Assembly (NCBI GenBank): GCA_002372545.1
Contig: DFHD01000064.1
Location: 1-11,595 of the forward strand
Direction: 5' to 3'
Length of the DNA stretch: 11,595 nucleotides
DNA from: Lachnospiraceae bacterium UBA3732
Lineage (GTDB): Bacteria; Bacillota; Clostridia; Lachnospirales; Lachnospiraceae
Positions 1-6,361 of the stretch are shown in pieces. Position 1 is the first letter of the stretch. Every line of letters begins with the position of its first letter. A program made the translations under genes and the position numbers. Under the pieces are notes generated by a model. It ran no database searches and was not told the DNA's origin. It saw only the letters and a list, made by a program, of their open reading frames with translations.

Positions 1-108
1 CGCCTGACCCTGCATCTGCTGACCCATAACTCCCGTCAGGTCATTCCCGCAATATCCGCAGCTGGAAGACCCATCCGGAATCTCATTTCCACAATAAGGG
101 CATAACAT
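1..108 (-). CDS. zinc-ribbon protein, 5' end only
   Basis: This is the first 36 codons of a leftward gene that runs off the left edge. The protein opens MLCPYCGNEIPDG and continues through a second CGYCG knuckle, giving CxxC pairs at residues 3/6 and 17/20, a compact zinc ribbon. After it comes a Gln/Gly/Met-rich stretch (GVMGQQMQGQA) that looks like a flexible linker. The ATG at 106-108 is fixed by an AAAGGAG ribosome binding site at 118-124 with a 9-base gap, and the frame stays open to base 1. Proteins starting this way in Firmicutes are often membrane or stress-related proteins with an N-terminal zinc ribbon, but the rest is outside the window, so the function is unknown. A different overlapping frame also has an ATG nearby but lacks this spacing and the cysteine pattern. 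Confidence 0.75.
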   Translation of the reverse strand, partial: MLCPYCGNEIPDGSSSCGYCGNDLTGVMGQQMQGQA

Positions 109-285
109 TGAACATCACTCCTTTTCCCGGGAAACCTCCCGAACGCTTAACCATCACTGAACCATTTCGGCTGCTGCAGTCTTTTCTCATGCCATAACGC
201 ATCCATAGCAGCTTCCATGATAACTTATGGTAATACCTGCACCGGCAAAAGGCAAGTGCATTTCCTGCATTCCTTGTAAAAAGTA
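109..285. other. gap between symporter and zinc-ribbon genes
   Basis: The 177-base gap separates two leftward genes. I see no intrinsic terminator with a T-run after the symporter stop. A weak leftward promoter match (TTGCCT, 17 bases, TACCAT) lies around 213-241 and could serve the zinc-ribbon gene, but both boxes match only 4 of 6 positions. The small open frame that covers this gap has no domain and conflicts with the better-supported zinc-ribbon frame. Confidence 0.4.
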
Positions 286-1851
286 TCAATCCTCACCCGT
301 TTCCTTAATGATCTGCTCATTTTCGGCTTCAATCTCGGGAAAATGACTCAGCATCGGTTTTACATCCTTACCCTTCAGCCGCCTGTCCACATAGTTCTTT
401 GTCAGCTTCATCACAAGAGGCGAGAGAGAAAGAACACCGATCAGGTTCGGCAGCATCATCATACCGTTAAAGGTATCGGAAATATCCCAGGCGATCGAAG
501 ACGTCATCAGCGCTCCCGAAAGGATCATGCAGACAAATATCACTTTGTAGATCTTTGTCACGACCGGCGCACGCCTGCCGGACAGGTACTCCACTGCCTT
601 TGTGCCATAATGGGACCAGCCCAGCACAGTGGTAAAGGCAAAAAGCGTAATAGCCAGAGCAATGAAATAGCGGCCGTACTCAAATTTTCCTACTTTGAAT
701 ACCGTATTAAAGGCTTCCGCAACCAGCGTTGAATCATCATCCGTTACGGCAACTCCGGTCTTCAGGTCGATCACGCCTGATGTTAGGACGGTGAGCGCTG
801 TCATGGTACAGATCACGATAGTATCCGCAAATACCTCGAAGATTCCCCAAAGTCCCTGCTTTACAGGTTCAACAACATTCGAGTTGGAGTGAACCATAAC
901 CGATGAACCGAGGCCGGCTTCGTTGGAGAAAACACCCCGCTTACAGCCCATGGTGATGATGGTCTTCAGCGAAACTCCGCAGGCGCCGCCCCAGAGAGCC
1001 TGTTTGGAAAAGGCCATAGTGAAGATGGCTTTAAAAGCAGAGCCAATGGCCGTAACATTACCGAAGATGATGCCCAGGGAGCCAAGAATGAACATGATAA
1101 CCATAAAAGGAATGATCTTTTCCGCAACGAGAGCGATCCTCTGCAGGCCGCCGATCACAACGATACCGACAACCACCAGGAGCACAATGCCAATGATCAG
1201 CATGTACAGTGTAACATCCTTGCCGTTGGAGGAATAAAGCACATGGTCGGAAAGAGCCTTGCACTTAAATGCGCCGGTAAAGTTCAGCACGATCTTGTTG
1301 ACCTGGCCCATATTGCCGATACCAAAGGAGGCGAGGATCGCGCAGATGGCGAAGATCACAGCCAGGATTTTTCCCACATGCTTCATGCCCTTATAGCCGC
1401 CAAGGCCATCCTCCAGATAATACATGGCACCGCCGGACCACTCACCATGCTCATTTCTCCGGCGATAATAGATACCCAGGATATTCTCGGAAAAATTGGT
1501 CATCATACCGAAGAACGCCGCAACCCACATCCAGAAAACTGCGCCCGGGCCGCCGGACATGATCGCCGCTGCCACACCGGCAATATTGCCGACGCCTACG
1601 GTTGCCGCAAGAGCGGTACAAAGTGCCTGAAACTGGGAAATACTTCCCTTATCCTCCGTATGTCCCTTTACCTTCTTTTCAAAAAGGCTGCCCACCGTTT
1701 TCTTCATCCAGTGGCCCATATGGCTCACCTGGAAAAAACCGGTCAGGATAGTCAGGAGGATGCCGGTCGCGATGAGAAGCCATACGCCGACCTTTGTCCA
1801 GACTAAGGTGTTGACGGTTTCGTTAAATTTTGTAAGGTTAAACAAAAACAC
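286..1851 (-). CDS. sodium:alanine symporter (AgcS/AlsT family)
   Basis: This is an inner-membrane secondary transporter of the alanine or glycine:cation symporter family, which imports alanine or glycine with Na+ (or H+). At 521 residues it is slightly longer than the usual 450-490. Family signatures are clear: GSISQFQALCTALAATVG at 69-86 followed by VGNIAGVA, then GPGAVFWMWV at 101-110, the hallmark RGVFSNEAGLGS at 305-316, and GWSHYGTKAVEY at 411-422. About ten hydrophobic spans are visible, and the tail after residue 485 is charged and cytoplasmic. The start is GTG at 1849-1851, chosen because AAAGGAAG lies six bases upstream (1858-1865). It follows the carboxypeptidase gene by 72 bases, so co-transcription is likely. 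Family assignment is firm. The exact substrate, and whether L- or D-alanine is used, cannot be read from the sequence. Confidence 0.95.
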   Translation of the reverse strand: MFLFNLTKFNETVNTLVWTKVGVWLLIATGILLTILTGFFQVSHMGHWMKKTVGSLFEKKVKGHTEDKGSISQFQALCTALAATVGVGNIAGVAAAIMSGGPGAVFWMWVAAFFGMMTNFSENILGIYYRRRNEHGEWSGGAMYYLEDGLGGYKGMKHVGKILAVIFAICAILASFGIGNMGQVNKIVLNFTGAFKCKALSDHVLYSSNGKDVTLYMLIIGIVLLVVVGIVVIGGLQRIALVAEKIIPFMVIMFILGSLGIIFGNVTAIGSAFKAIFTMAFSKQALWGGACGVSLKTIITMGCKRGVFSNEAGLGSSVMVHSNSNVVEPVKQGLWGIFEVFADTIVICTMTALTVLTSGVIDLKTGVAVTDDDSTLVAEAFNTVFKVGKFEYGRYFIALAITLFAFTTVLGWSHYGTKAVEYLSGRRAPVVTKIYKVIFVCMILSGALMTSSIAWDISDTFNGMMMLPNLIGVLSLSPLVMKLTKNYVDRRLKGKDVKPMLSHFPEIEAENEQIIKETGED

Positions 1852-1890
1852 GGTTTTCTTCCTTTCTTATTTGGTTATCTTACCTTCTCA

Positions 1891-1917
1891 TGCGCAGCCG
1901 GTGGTCTCCGGCTCGCA
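1891..1917. promoter_or_regulatory. stem-loop between carboxypeptidase and symporter genes
   Basis: TGCG-c-AGCCGG and CCGGCTCGCA pair around a six-base loop, giving a 10-bp stem with one bulged C. In the leftward transcript it is followed by UGAGAAGG rather than a U-run, so it is not a standard terminator. It could be an RNA-processing or stability element that sets unequal expression of the two genes. Confidence 0.45.
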
Positions 1918-1923
1918 TTTCCC

Positions 1924-2961
1924 TCAGCGTTCTGATACATATGAAACACGGATCTCCTCCAGCCGGGCCGAAACCTCAGCCTTTGCACCGGAGATGAGTG
2001 GCATCTGCGGCGGCAGATGTCCGATATCCAGATCCATGATGATCGGAACCCCCATGCTTCCGATCATATCCGTTACCGCATTATACTGATCCACGCCCAT
2101 CATTTCCTCACCGAAATGGAGGGGGCGTCCGATCAGAAAGCCCTTCGCATACTTAAACCATCCGGCTTCCCTCAGACTCCAAAAGGCGCGGCGGATATCC
2201 ATGGGCGTAAGGTCGCAGGCCTCCAGAAACCAGATAAAGCCGTCTTCCTTATACCTTTCCAGGTATTCTCCCACCCGGTCATAGACCGTACCCTTCAGAT
2301 TCATGAGAATATCCAGGCAGCCGCCGATCAGGCGTCCGGAAAAGGATACGCCCCTCACCCGGTCTGCCGCCGGAAAGAACTTATGCATGGATCTTTCGGT
2401 CATATTATAGGGCACTGTAGGATGCTCCTCATCCTTCAGACTCTCCTTCTCCCACTTTTCATACCCGCCGATCTCCGGCCGGTTGCCCGTCAGGGTTTCC
2501 CAGGCATCCAGAACACTGGGCGCCCAGGGTTCCATGCCGAGGGTGGGTGCGCAGGGACCGTAAATAGCCGCCGTATCCGCCAGTGTATTCAATAGAAATG
2601 TAATATTCGTATTATCGGAGTACCCCATGAACCACTTGGGCTGCGCCTCCCGAAGCCGGTCAAAGTCCAGATACGGCAGGATCTCGCACATCAGCTCTCC
2701 ACCTCCGCAGGAAACGATGGCGTCGCAGTCGCGGCCCGTGTAAAGCTCCATGAATTCTGCCGCAGCAGACTCCGGATCCGTAGAAATGCCTATTCCATCC
2801 GATTTATATACATTCGGGCCGGGATACATGATATAGCCCATTTCCGAAAGTCTGGACATGGCATTTTCAAAGCCGCTTTTGTAAGGCTCCGTGGCACACC
2901 CGAAGGATGGTGCGGCAAAGCCCACCGTTCCGCCGGGCGGCAGAAATTCCGGTATTCTCAT
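1924..2961 (-). CDS. serine carboxypeptidase, peptidase family S66 (LdcA/MccF)
   Basis: This is a cytoplasmic Ser-Glu-His peptidase of 345 residues. Family members cleave the L,D bond that releases D-Ala from murein tetrapeptides (LdcA) or inactivate microcin C-type aminoacyl nucleotides (MccF). The catalytic set is visible: nucleophile S115 in MGYSDNT, E247 in WFLEACD, H315 in DIGHLPPQ. CGGGE at 85-89 and the N-terminal GGTVGFAAPS are also typical. Length, triad spacing and an inserted Trp-containing loop (YEKWEKE, about 167-173) fit the longer MccF-like clade better than the roughly 300-residue LdcA. The start ATG at 2959-2961 has a GAGGGAG site immediately upstream. The gene lies downstream of a strong promoter with a structured leader (2962-3168) and upstream of the alanine symporter. 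Which activity it has is uncertain; family membership is not. Confidence 0.93.
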   Translation of the reverse strand: MRIPEFLPPGGTVGFAAPSFGCATEPYKSGFENAMSRLSEMGYIMYPGPNVYKSDGIGISTDPESAAAEFMELYTGRDCDAIVSCGGGELMCEILPYLDFDRLREAQPKWFMGYSDNTNITFLLNTLADTAAIYGPCAPTLGMEPWAPSVLDAWETLTGNRPEIGGYEKWEKESLKDEEHPTVPYNMTERSMHKFFPAADRVRGVSFSGRLIGGCLDILMNLKGTVYDRVGEYLERYKEDGFIWFLEACDLTPMDIRRAFWSLREAGWFKYAKGFLIGRPLHFGEEMMGVDQYNAVTDMIGSMGVPIIMDLDIGHLPPQMPLISGAKAEVSARLEEIRVSYVSER

Positions 2962-2989
2962 CTCTCTCCCTCACTGCTCACTCTCTCAC

Positions 2990-3097
2990 AAAAAGGACCG
3001 AGCGCGCCGCCTCACATTCTCCACGCAAGGGGCTTACTCTCTCAAAAAGGACCGAGCGCGCCGCCTCACATTCTCCACGCAAGGGGCTTACTCTCTC
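2990..3097. repeat. two tandem 54-bp repeats in the carboxypeptidase leader
   Basis: Two identical 54-base units lie head to tail (2990-3043 and 3044-3097). Each begins AAAAAGGACCGAGCGCG and ends GGGGCTTACTCTCTC. A degenerate fragment of the unit's end (GCTCACTCTCTCA) precedes copy 1, and the hairpin at 3099-3130 sits where a third copy would begin. The period is a multiple of three. Read leftward, the unit gives an open 18-residue frame with SPLRGECEAARS, ending at a TGA soon after, but it has no ATG and no ribosome site. The array lies wholly between promoter and start codon, so it should be transcribed as 5' leader. I read it as a non-coding intergenic repeat. Confidence 0.95.
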
Positions 3098-3098
3098 A

Positions 3099-3130
3099 AA
3101 AGGGGACGAGCAGGAAGGCTCGTCCCCTTT
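3099..3130. promoter_or_regulatory. perfect 13-bp stem-loop at the start of the leader
   Basis: AAAGGGGACGAGC and GCTCGTCCCCTTT pair perfectly around the six-base loop AGGAAG. In the leftward transcript the 3' arm ends UUUU and then GAGAGAG. It lies only a few bases after the predicted start site of the promoter at 3141-3168, so it would cap the 5' end of the carboxypeptidase mRNA. It may be a 5' stabiliser, a premature terminator with a short U-run, or a REP-like palindrome. It could also terminate read-through from the phosphatase gene. Confidence 0.8.
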
Positions 3131-3140
3131 GAACACAACT

Positions 3141-3168
3141 ATTGTAGCATAGATTCCCCTTTTGTCAA
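3141..3168 (-). promoter_or_regulatory. strong sigma-A promoter for the carboxypeptidase gene
   Basis: Read leftward, a consensus -35 TTGACA (3163-3168) is followed by a 16-base spacer and a -10 TACAAT (3141-3146, 5 of 6). The predicted start is near 3134, giving a leader of about 170 bases before the ATG at 2961. The promoter begins about 12 bases after the histidine phosphatase stop codon, so the carboxypeptidase gene (and probably the symporter) forms its own transcription unit. Confidence 0.75.
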
Positions 3169-3179
3169 GAAAATATCCA

Positions 3180-3722
3180 TTAACACTGTTTCAGTTCGTA
3201 CTCCCTTACCTCGCAATTCTTTATCCCGAATGCTGCATACTCATCATTGGTCATCTCGCAGAAATAGGAATTGACCACCCTGGCGATTCCGTTATGGGCA
3301 ACGATCATGAAATCCCTGCCATCCTCCGCCAGCTCATCCAGAAGATTGTAGATCCGCTGAGCCAGTCTCAGCATGGATTCTCCGCCCTTATATGTAGAAA
3401 TGAACTGCTTTTTCGCCTGCAGAAACTCCGCGCCGTCCCTTGGCGTCGACTCAAAAATACCAAAATTCTGCTCGATCAGCCGGGGCTCCTCCTTCGCCGG
3501 CATACCCGTGATCTCCGCAATATGCAGGGCCGTATCCCTAGCCCGCTGCAGCGGTGAATACAGGATCAGGTCTGCCCGGATGCCCTCCTCCAATATTTTC
3601 CGGCCGGTCTCGACCGCCTGTGCATGACCCTTTTCCGTAAGCGCAATATCCGTCGCGCCGCAGATCTTATTTTCCACATTCCACAGGGTTTCTCCATGCC
3701 TCACAAAATACAGCCTGCTCAT
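3180..3722 (-). CDS. histidine phosphatase family protein (phosphoglycerate mutase-like)
   Basis: This cytoplasmic phosphatase of 180 residues belongs to the branch-1 histidine phosphatase superfamily, which transfers phosphate to an active-site histidine and hydrolyses it. The signature RHGET is at 8-12 with nucleophile H9. SPLQRARDTA at 56-65 supplies phosphate-pocket arginines, E84 in RLIEQNFG is the likely acid, and H143 in VAHNGIARV is the second catalytic histidine. The length matches small PhoE/CobC-like phosphatases rather than true glycolytic mutases (about 230-250). The start ATG at 3720-3722 has a GAGGAG site six bases upstream. The substrate cannot be inferred: no cobalamin or folate genes are adjacent. 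It appears to be a single-gene unit, with no convincing promoter in its upstream gap. Confidence 0.92.
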   Translation of the reverse strand: MSRLYFVRHGETLWNVENKICGATDIALTEKGHAQAVETGRKILEEGIRADLILYSPLQRARDTALHIAEITGMPAKEEPRLIEQNFGIFESTPRDGAEFLQAKKQFISTYKGGESMLRLAQRIYNLLDELAEDGRDFMIVAHNGIARVVNSYFCEMTNDEYAAFGIKNCEVREYELKQC

Positions 3723-3930
3723 TTCACTCTCCTCATTTCTATCCGTACTCCATGACCTTCAGCATATTCTGAAAGTCCGGTCTGTTCATGTTCAGTCCGG
3801 TATATCCATCCTATTCATTATGATAATATACCTAAAATCAAAAATCTGTGTTCCAGTCTGCCGAAAAGGCGAAATTACTGTCATATAGAGCAAAAAAATA
3901 TAATTTTCATGAACTTAAACTCCGTTTTTA

Positions 3931-3939
3931 TGATATAAT
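3931..3939 (+). promoter_or_regulatory. extended -10 promoter for the AraC-type regulator
   Basis: TGATATAAT is a perfect extended -10 (TGn plus TATAAT at 3934-3939). The best -35 at 17-base spacing (GAACTT) is poor, but extended -10 promoters do not need one. The predicted start is near 3946, about 90 bases upstream of the gene. The weak -35 would suit a promoter that needs an activator. Confidence 0.55.
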
Positions 3940-3947
3940 AAATGTAA

Positions 3948-3974
3948 TTGACCTTGACCTAAATGTGACTGACC
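3948..3974 (+). promoter_or_regulatory. cluster of TGAC repeats at the AraC gene start site
   Basis: TTGACC occurs twice head to tail (3948-3953 and 3954-3959), followed by TGACTGACC at 3966-3974, so four TGAC cores fall in 27 bases. They lie just after the predicted start site, where a bound repressor would block transcription. The cluster is a candidate operator, possibly for autoregulation. This is inference from position and repetition only. Confidence 0.35.
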
Positions 3975-4038
3975 ACGATCATGCCCGGTCTGTAACACTT
4001 GAACAGGAATATCACCAATCAGTTTAGGAGAAATGCCA

Positions 4039-4824
4039 ATGAATACAAGGGGTAAAAAGGAACATCACGATTCAGACGATCTTCATCGCGACGTAAAAGA
4101 TGAGATCCTCTTTTTCCATAATGCCGCAAACGGGGATATCCCTGCCATCAGGCAGAATATCAGCAGCCGCGCGTTCCGTGACGGAAGCGGCGTCGGCGTT
4201 CTCTCTACCGATCCGGTGCTGAATCTGAAATACCATATGGTCATAACCACTGCCATCCTGACCAGAATGTGCGTGGAGCGCGGGCTGGAAACCGAAATGG
4301 CCTTCCGGATGAGTGATTATTACATCCGCCAGCTTGACTCCATCACCACCGAGGATGGCGTGGAACGTGTGCATGATGAGATGGTCATGGACTTCACACG
4401 CCGGATGAAAGACGTACGGAGCGGAACCAAGCGTTCCCGCCCTGTAAGCTTATGTCTGGATTATATCTATGCTCATTTGGATGACCGGATCCCCATCCGG
4501 GATCTTGCCGAACACGCCGGCGTATCTGCCAGCTACCTTTCCCGCACTTTCTCCGAGGAAATGGGTATTTCCATCAGCGATTATATCCGGGACCTCAAAA
4601 TTGAGCGCGCGCAGGATCTTCTGGTCAATACCGACATCAGCATTCTGGATATTTCCTGCCAGCTTTCTTTTTCCTCCCAGAGCCACTTTATCCAGATCTT
4701 TAAGCAGCAGACAGGTGTGACGCCGAAAAAATACCGCACACAGAATAAACGGGGCAGATGGTCAATGGCCAAGGACTACGACGAAAAGGAACGATACCCT
4801 TTTCTCTGTGAAGATGAAGAGTGA
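4039..4824 (+). CDS. AraC-family transcriptional regulator
   Basis: This is a DNA-binding regulator of 261 residues from this start. The C-terminal AraC/XylS double helix-turn-helix spans about residues 136-236: DLAEHAGVSASYLSRTFSEE is the first HTH, and DISCQLSFSSQSHFIQIFKQ with TGVTPKKYR is the second HTH and family tail. The N-terminal half is mostly helical, lacks a recognisable cupin, and contains LNLKYHMVITTAILTRMC, a pattern seen in other Clostridia AraC proteins. The ATG at 4039 is preferred over 4033 because AGGAG (4026-4030) is eight bases away rather than two. A charged tail follows the HTH. The gene ends 11 bases before the converging DUF4405 gene. The target genes and inducer are unknown. 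Confidence 0.92.
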   Translation: MNTRGKKEHHDSDDLHRDVKDEILFFHNAANGDIPAIRQNISSRAFRDGSGVGVLSTDPVLNLKYHMVITTAILTRMCVERGLETEMAFRMSDYYIRQLDSITTEDGVERVHDEMVMDFTRRMKDVRSGTKRSRPVSLCLDYIYAHLDDRIPIRDLAEHAGVSASYLSRTFSEEMGISISDYIRDLKIERAQDLLVNTDISILDISCQLSFSSQSHFIQIFKQQTGVTPKKYRTQNKRGRWSMAKDYDEKERYPFLCEDEE

Positions 4825-4835
4825 ACCTTCTTCGC

Positions 4836-5519
4836 TTATTGCTTACCCGCCTCCTTTTTCATCGAAAGTATCCGGCAAAGCGAGGCAAGCTGGGCGCCGA
4901 TAAACGCCCAGAAGGTCAGCATAAAGATATTCTCCAGAAATACCAGCACCCCTGCCTTTTCATAATCCAGGAAGGCAAAGGAAATGCGGAAGAAAATATA
5001 ATCCGTGATCCCGCTTTTGAGGAATAGATACAGTCCGTAGCCGGCTATGCAGCAGAAAAGAGAAGCGAGCATCAGTTTTCCACGGTCTTTAAGCTTCCAC
5101 TTCGCTGTGATCAGCGGCACATGAAGTCCCAGATGGAGTCCCATCAGAATAAACGCCCAGTGGGACATGGATAGATGCATTCTTCTGGCAAAGGATACTT
5201 TAGTCATCCCGTATAAAAAGGGAACCGCATGACCGCTCATGGACATGCCGCAAAACGCGGTCATGAAAAACGAAAACAGCAAAGCCAGATTGACCAGCGT
5301 GGTCAGTATCCGGTACAGATTGTACTTTCCCTTAATAAACGAGGCGTACCATTTCCGGTTCAGAATCTGGTGCAGGATGACCAGAGCGGTCATCGCTATG
5401 CCGATCCATTCATGCAGCTTTTCTCCTGTAACCTGATATGCCATCAGACAGAGCAGGAGAATGGTCATGCAGCCATCGACAATTCTCTTCACAATCATGC
5501 TGTTCTTTTTTTCCTGCAT
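4836..5519 (-). CDS. DUF4405 membrane protein, possible b-type cytochrome
   Basis: This integral membrane protein of 227 residues has about six hydrophobic spans (roughly 11-30, 37-52, 70-92, 117-136, 148-166, 192-212). Histidines fall inside or at the ends of spans: H36 and H50 (HEWIG, HQILNRKWY), and H115, H120, H129 and H133 in the MHLSMSHWAFILMGLHLGLH segment. This arrangement matches DUF4405, a family of unknown function that resembles cytochrome b / ferric-reductase transmembrane domains, so paired-histidine haem binding is plausible but not shown. A GGGAGG site lies eight bases before the ATG at 5517-5519. It begins 29 bases after the S1-domain gene stop and is probably co-transcribed with it, though no functional link is evident. 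No flavin-binding partner gene is nearby. Confidence 0.82.
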   Translation of the reverse strand: MQEKKNSMIVKRIVDGCMTILLLCLMAYQVTGEKLHEWIGIAMTALVILHQILNRKWYASFIKGKYNLYRILTTLVNLALLFSFFMTAFCGMSMSGHAVPFLYGMTKVSFARRMHLSMSHWAFILMGLHLGLHVPLITAKWKLKDRGKLMLASLFCCIAGYGLYLFLKSGITDYIFFRISFAFLDYEKAGVLVFLENIFMLTFWAFIGAQLASLCRILSMKKEAGKQ

Positions 5520-5548
5520 ATCGCCATCCTCCCTGTTGCAGCTGCGTC

Positions 5549-6250
5549 TCAGCCCAGTTTGATCCCCTTCAGAAGATCGCCCAGAGATGTGCCTATAGAT
5601 TCCGTCTCAGGAATCTCATATTCCTCTTCGGCCGTTTCCTCCCCGGAATCATCCAGAAGAGCCTTGATGGAAAGCGACAGCTTACCGTCCTTCTTTTCAA
5701 TGACCTTGACATCCACCTCCTGGCCTTCCTTTAACACATCCTTCGGATGTCTGATCCTCTTATTGGCAATCTGGGAAATATGCACCAGGCCGGAAAGTCC
5801 CTCGCCCAGATCGACAAATACGCCATAGTCCTTTATGGTGGCAACCACGCCGTGCATCACCTGGCCAATCTGAACATCGGAGGCCTTCTTCTTTTTGCTG
5901 ATCTCCTGCTTCTCTTTCAGAATCTCCTTGGCAGACAGGATCAGCTTGTCTGCATCCATATCCGCTTCGAACACCCTCACTTCAAGCTCCCTGCCCACAA
6001 AGGGATTCACATCGTCGATCCTGTCGAGAGAAAGCTTCGAGATGGGAATGAACGCTCTGATTCCCTCGAAGTCGGCGACCACGCCTCCCTTTACCGCTTC
6101 AGTTACGGAAACGATGATGTTCTCCTGAGATTCTCTCAGCTCCTGTGCTTTTCTCCATGCCAGAAGCTCATCCGTATCATGAACCCCGTCCCCCATGAGA
6201 CTGTATGATTCCTCCAGCATTGCCTCAAAATCCTTCATTGATTCTCCCAT
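5549..6250 (-). CDS. S1-domain RNA-binding protein, short RpsA-like
   Basis: This cytoplasmic RNA-binding protein has 233 residues from this start. Two S1 (OB-fold) domains are visible: a divergent one at about 42-109 (VTEAVKGGVVADFEGIRAFI, like an inner domain of ribosomal protein S1) and a canonical one at about 128-197 (GQVMHGVVATIKDYGVFVDL, then GLVHISQI). An acidic tail (EETAEEEYE) follows. Full S1 proteins have four to six domains, so this is the short paralogue common in Firmicutes, probably a translation or RNA-stability factor. The frame extends upstream to a TTG at 6293-6295 without a ribosome site. The ATG at 6248-6250 is preferred because GGAAGGGG lies eight bases upstream. A further ATG four codons in also has a GGGAG site and cannot be excluded. 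Confidence 0.9.
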   Translation of the reverse strand: MGESMKDFEAMLEESYSLMGDGVHDTDELLAWRKAQELRESQENIIVSVTEAVKGGVVADFEGIRAFIPISKLSLDRIDDVNPFVGRELEVRVFEADMDADKLILSAKEILKEKQEISKKKKASDVQIGQVMHGVVATIKDYGVFVDLGEGLSGLVHISQIANKRIRHPKDVLKEGQEVDVKVIEKKDGKLSLSIKALLDDSGEETAEEEYEIPETESIGTSLGDLLKGIKLG

Positions 6251-6361
6251 TTCAGATTCCCCTTCCTTCTTTTTTCCTTCTTTTTTTCTTGTCAAAGAGA
6301 CGTGTTTCCCCTATACTTTTTTTATACTATTTCTATTTTTTTGACTTTTCAGGAGCGGCCC
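6251..6361. other. divergent gap between S1 and lipoprotein genes
   Basis: The left part is a purine tract on the leftward strand (AAGAAAAAAAGAAGG-like), which is the S1 gene's leader. The right part carries the lipoprotein promoter. No leftward promoter with both boxes could be assigned; TAGTAT or TATAGG near 6312-6328 might serve as a -10. The two divergent promoters would overlap. Confidence 0.4.
6289..6317 (+). promoter_or_regulatory. promoter for the lipoprotein gene
   Basis: TTGTCA (6289-6294, 5 of 6 to the -35 consensus) and TATACT (6312-6317, 5 of 6 to the -10) are separated by exactly 17 bases. The start would be near 6325, leaving a leader of roughly 37 bases with AGGAG at 6351-6355. 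A second TATACT at 6323-6328 lacks a matching -35. Confidence 0.6.

Larger units (their letters stand above)
3723..4038. other. divergent intergenic region, phosphatase / AraC regulator
   Basis: This 316-base gap holds no gene. The right half carries an extended -10 promoter and TGAC repeats for the AraC-type gene (separate entries). A second rightward TATAAT occurs at 3899-3904 with no good -35. The left half contains a short direct repeat, AGTCCGGT at 3775-3782 and again near 3794-3801, close to the phosphatase start. It is A+T-rich between about 3800 and 3945. No leftward promoter for the phosphatase could be assigned. Confidence 0.5.

Noticed and set aside
83..289. Leftward open frame of 68 codons between the symporter and zinc-ribbon genes
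   Set aside because: It conflicts with the zinc-ribbon frame, which has a better ribosome site and clear CxxC motifs; no domain is visible in it.
2990..3097. Possible CRISPR array
   Set aside because: Only two copies, directly abutting, with no spacers and no cas genes in the window.
3099..3130. Simple terminator of the histidine phosphatase gene
   Set aside because: Not excluded, but a strong promoter lies between the gene and the hairpin, so its main position is at the 5' end of the next transcript; the U-run is only four bases.
2891..3274. Rightward open frames through the 54-bp repeats (18-residue repeated peptides)
   Set aside because: The period is a multiple of three, so several frames stay open. 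There is no ribosome site or domain, and one frame overlaps the antisense of two real genes.
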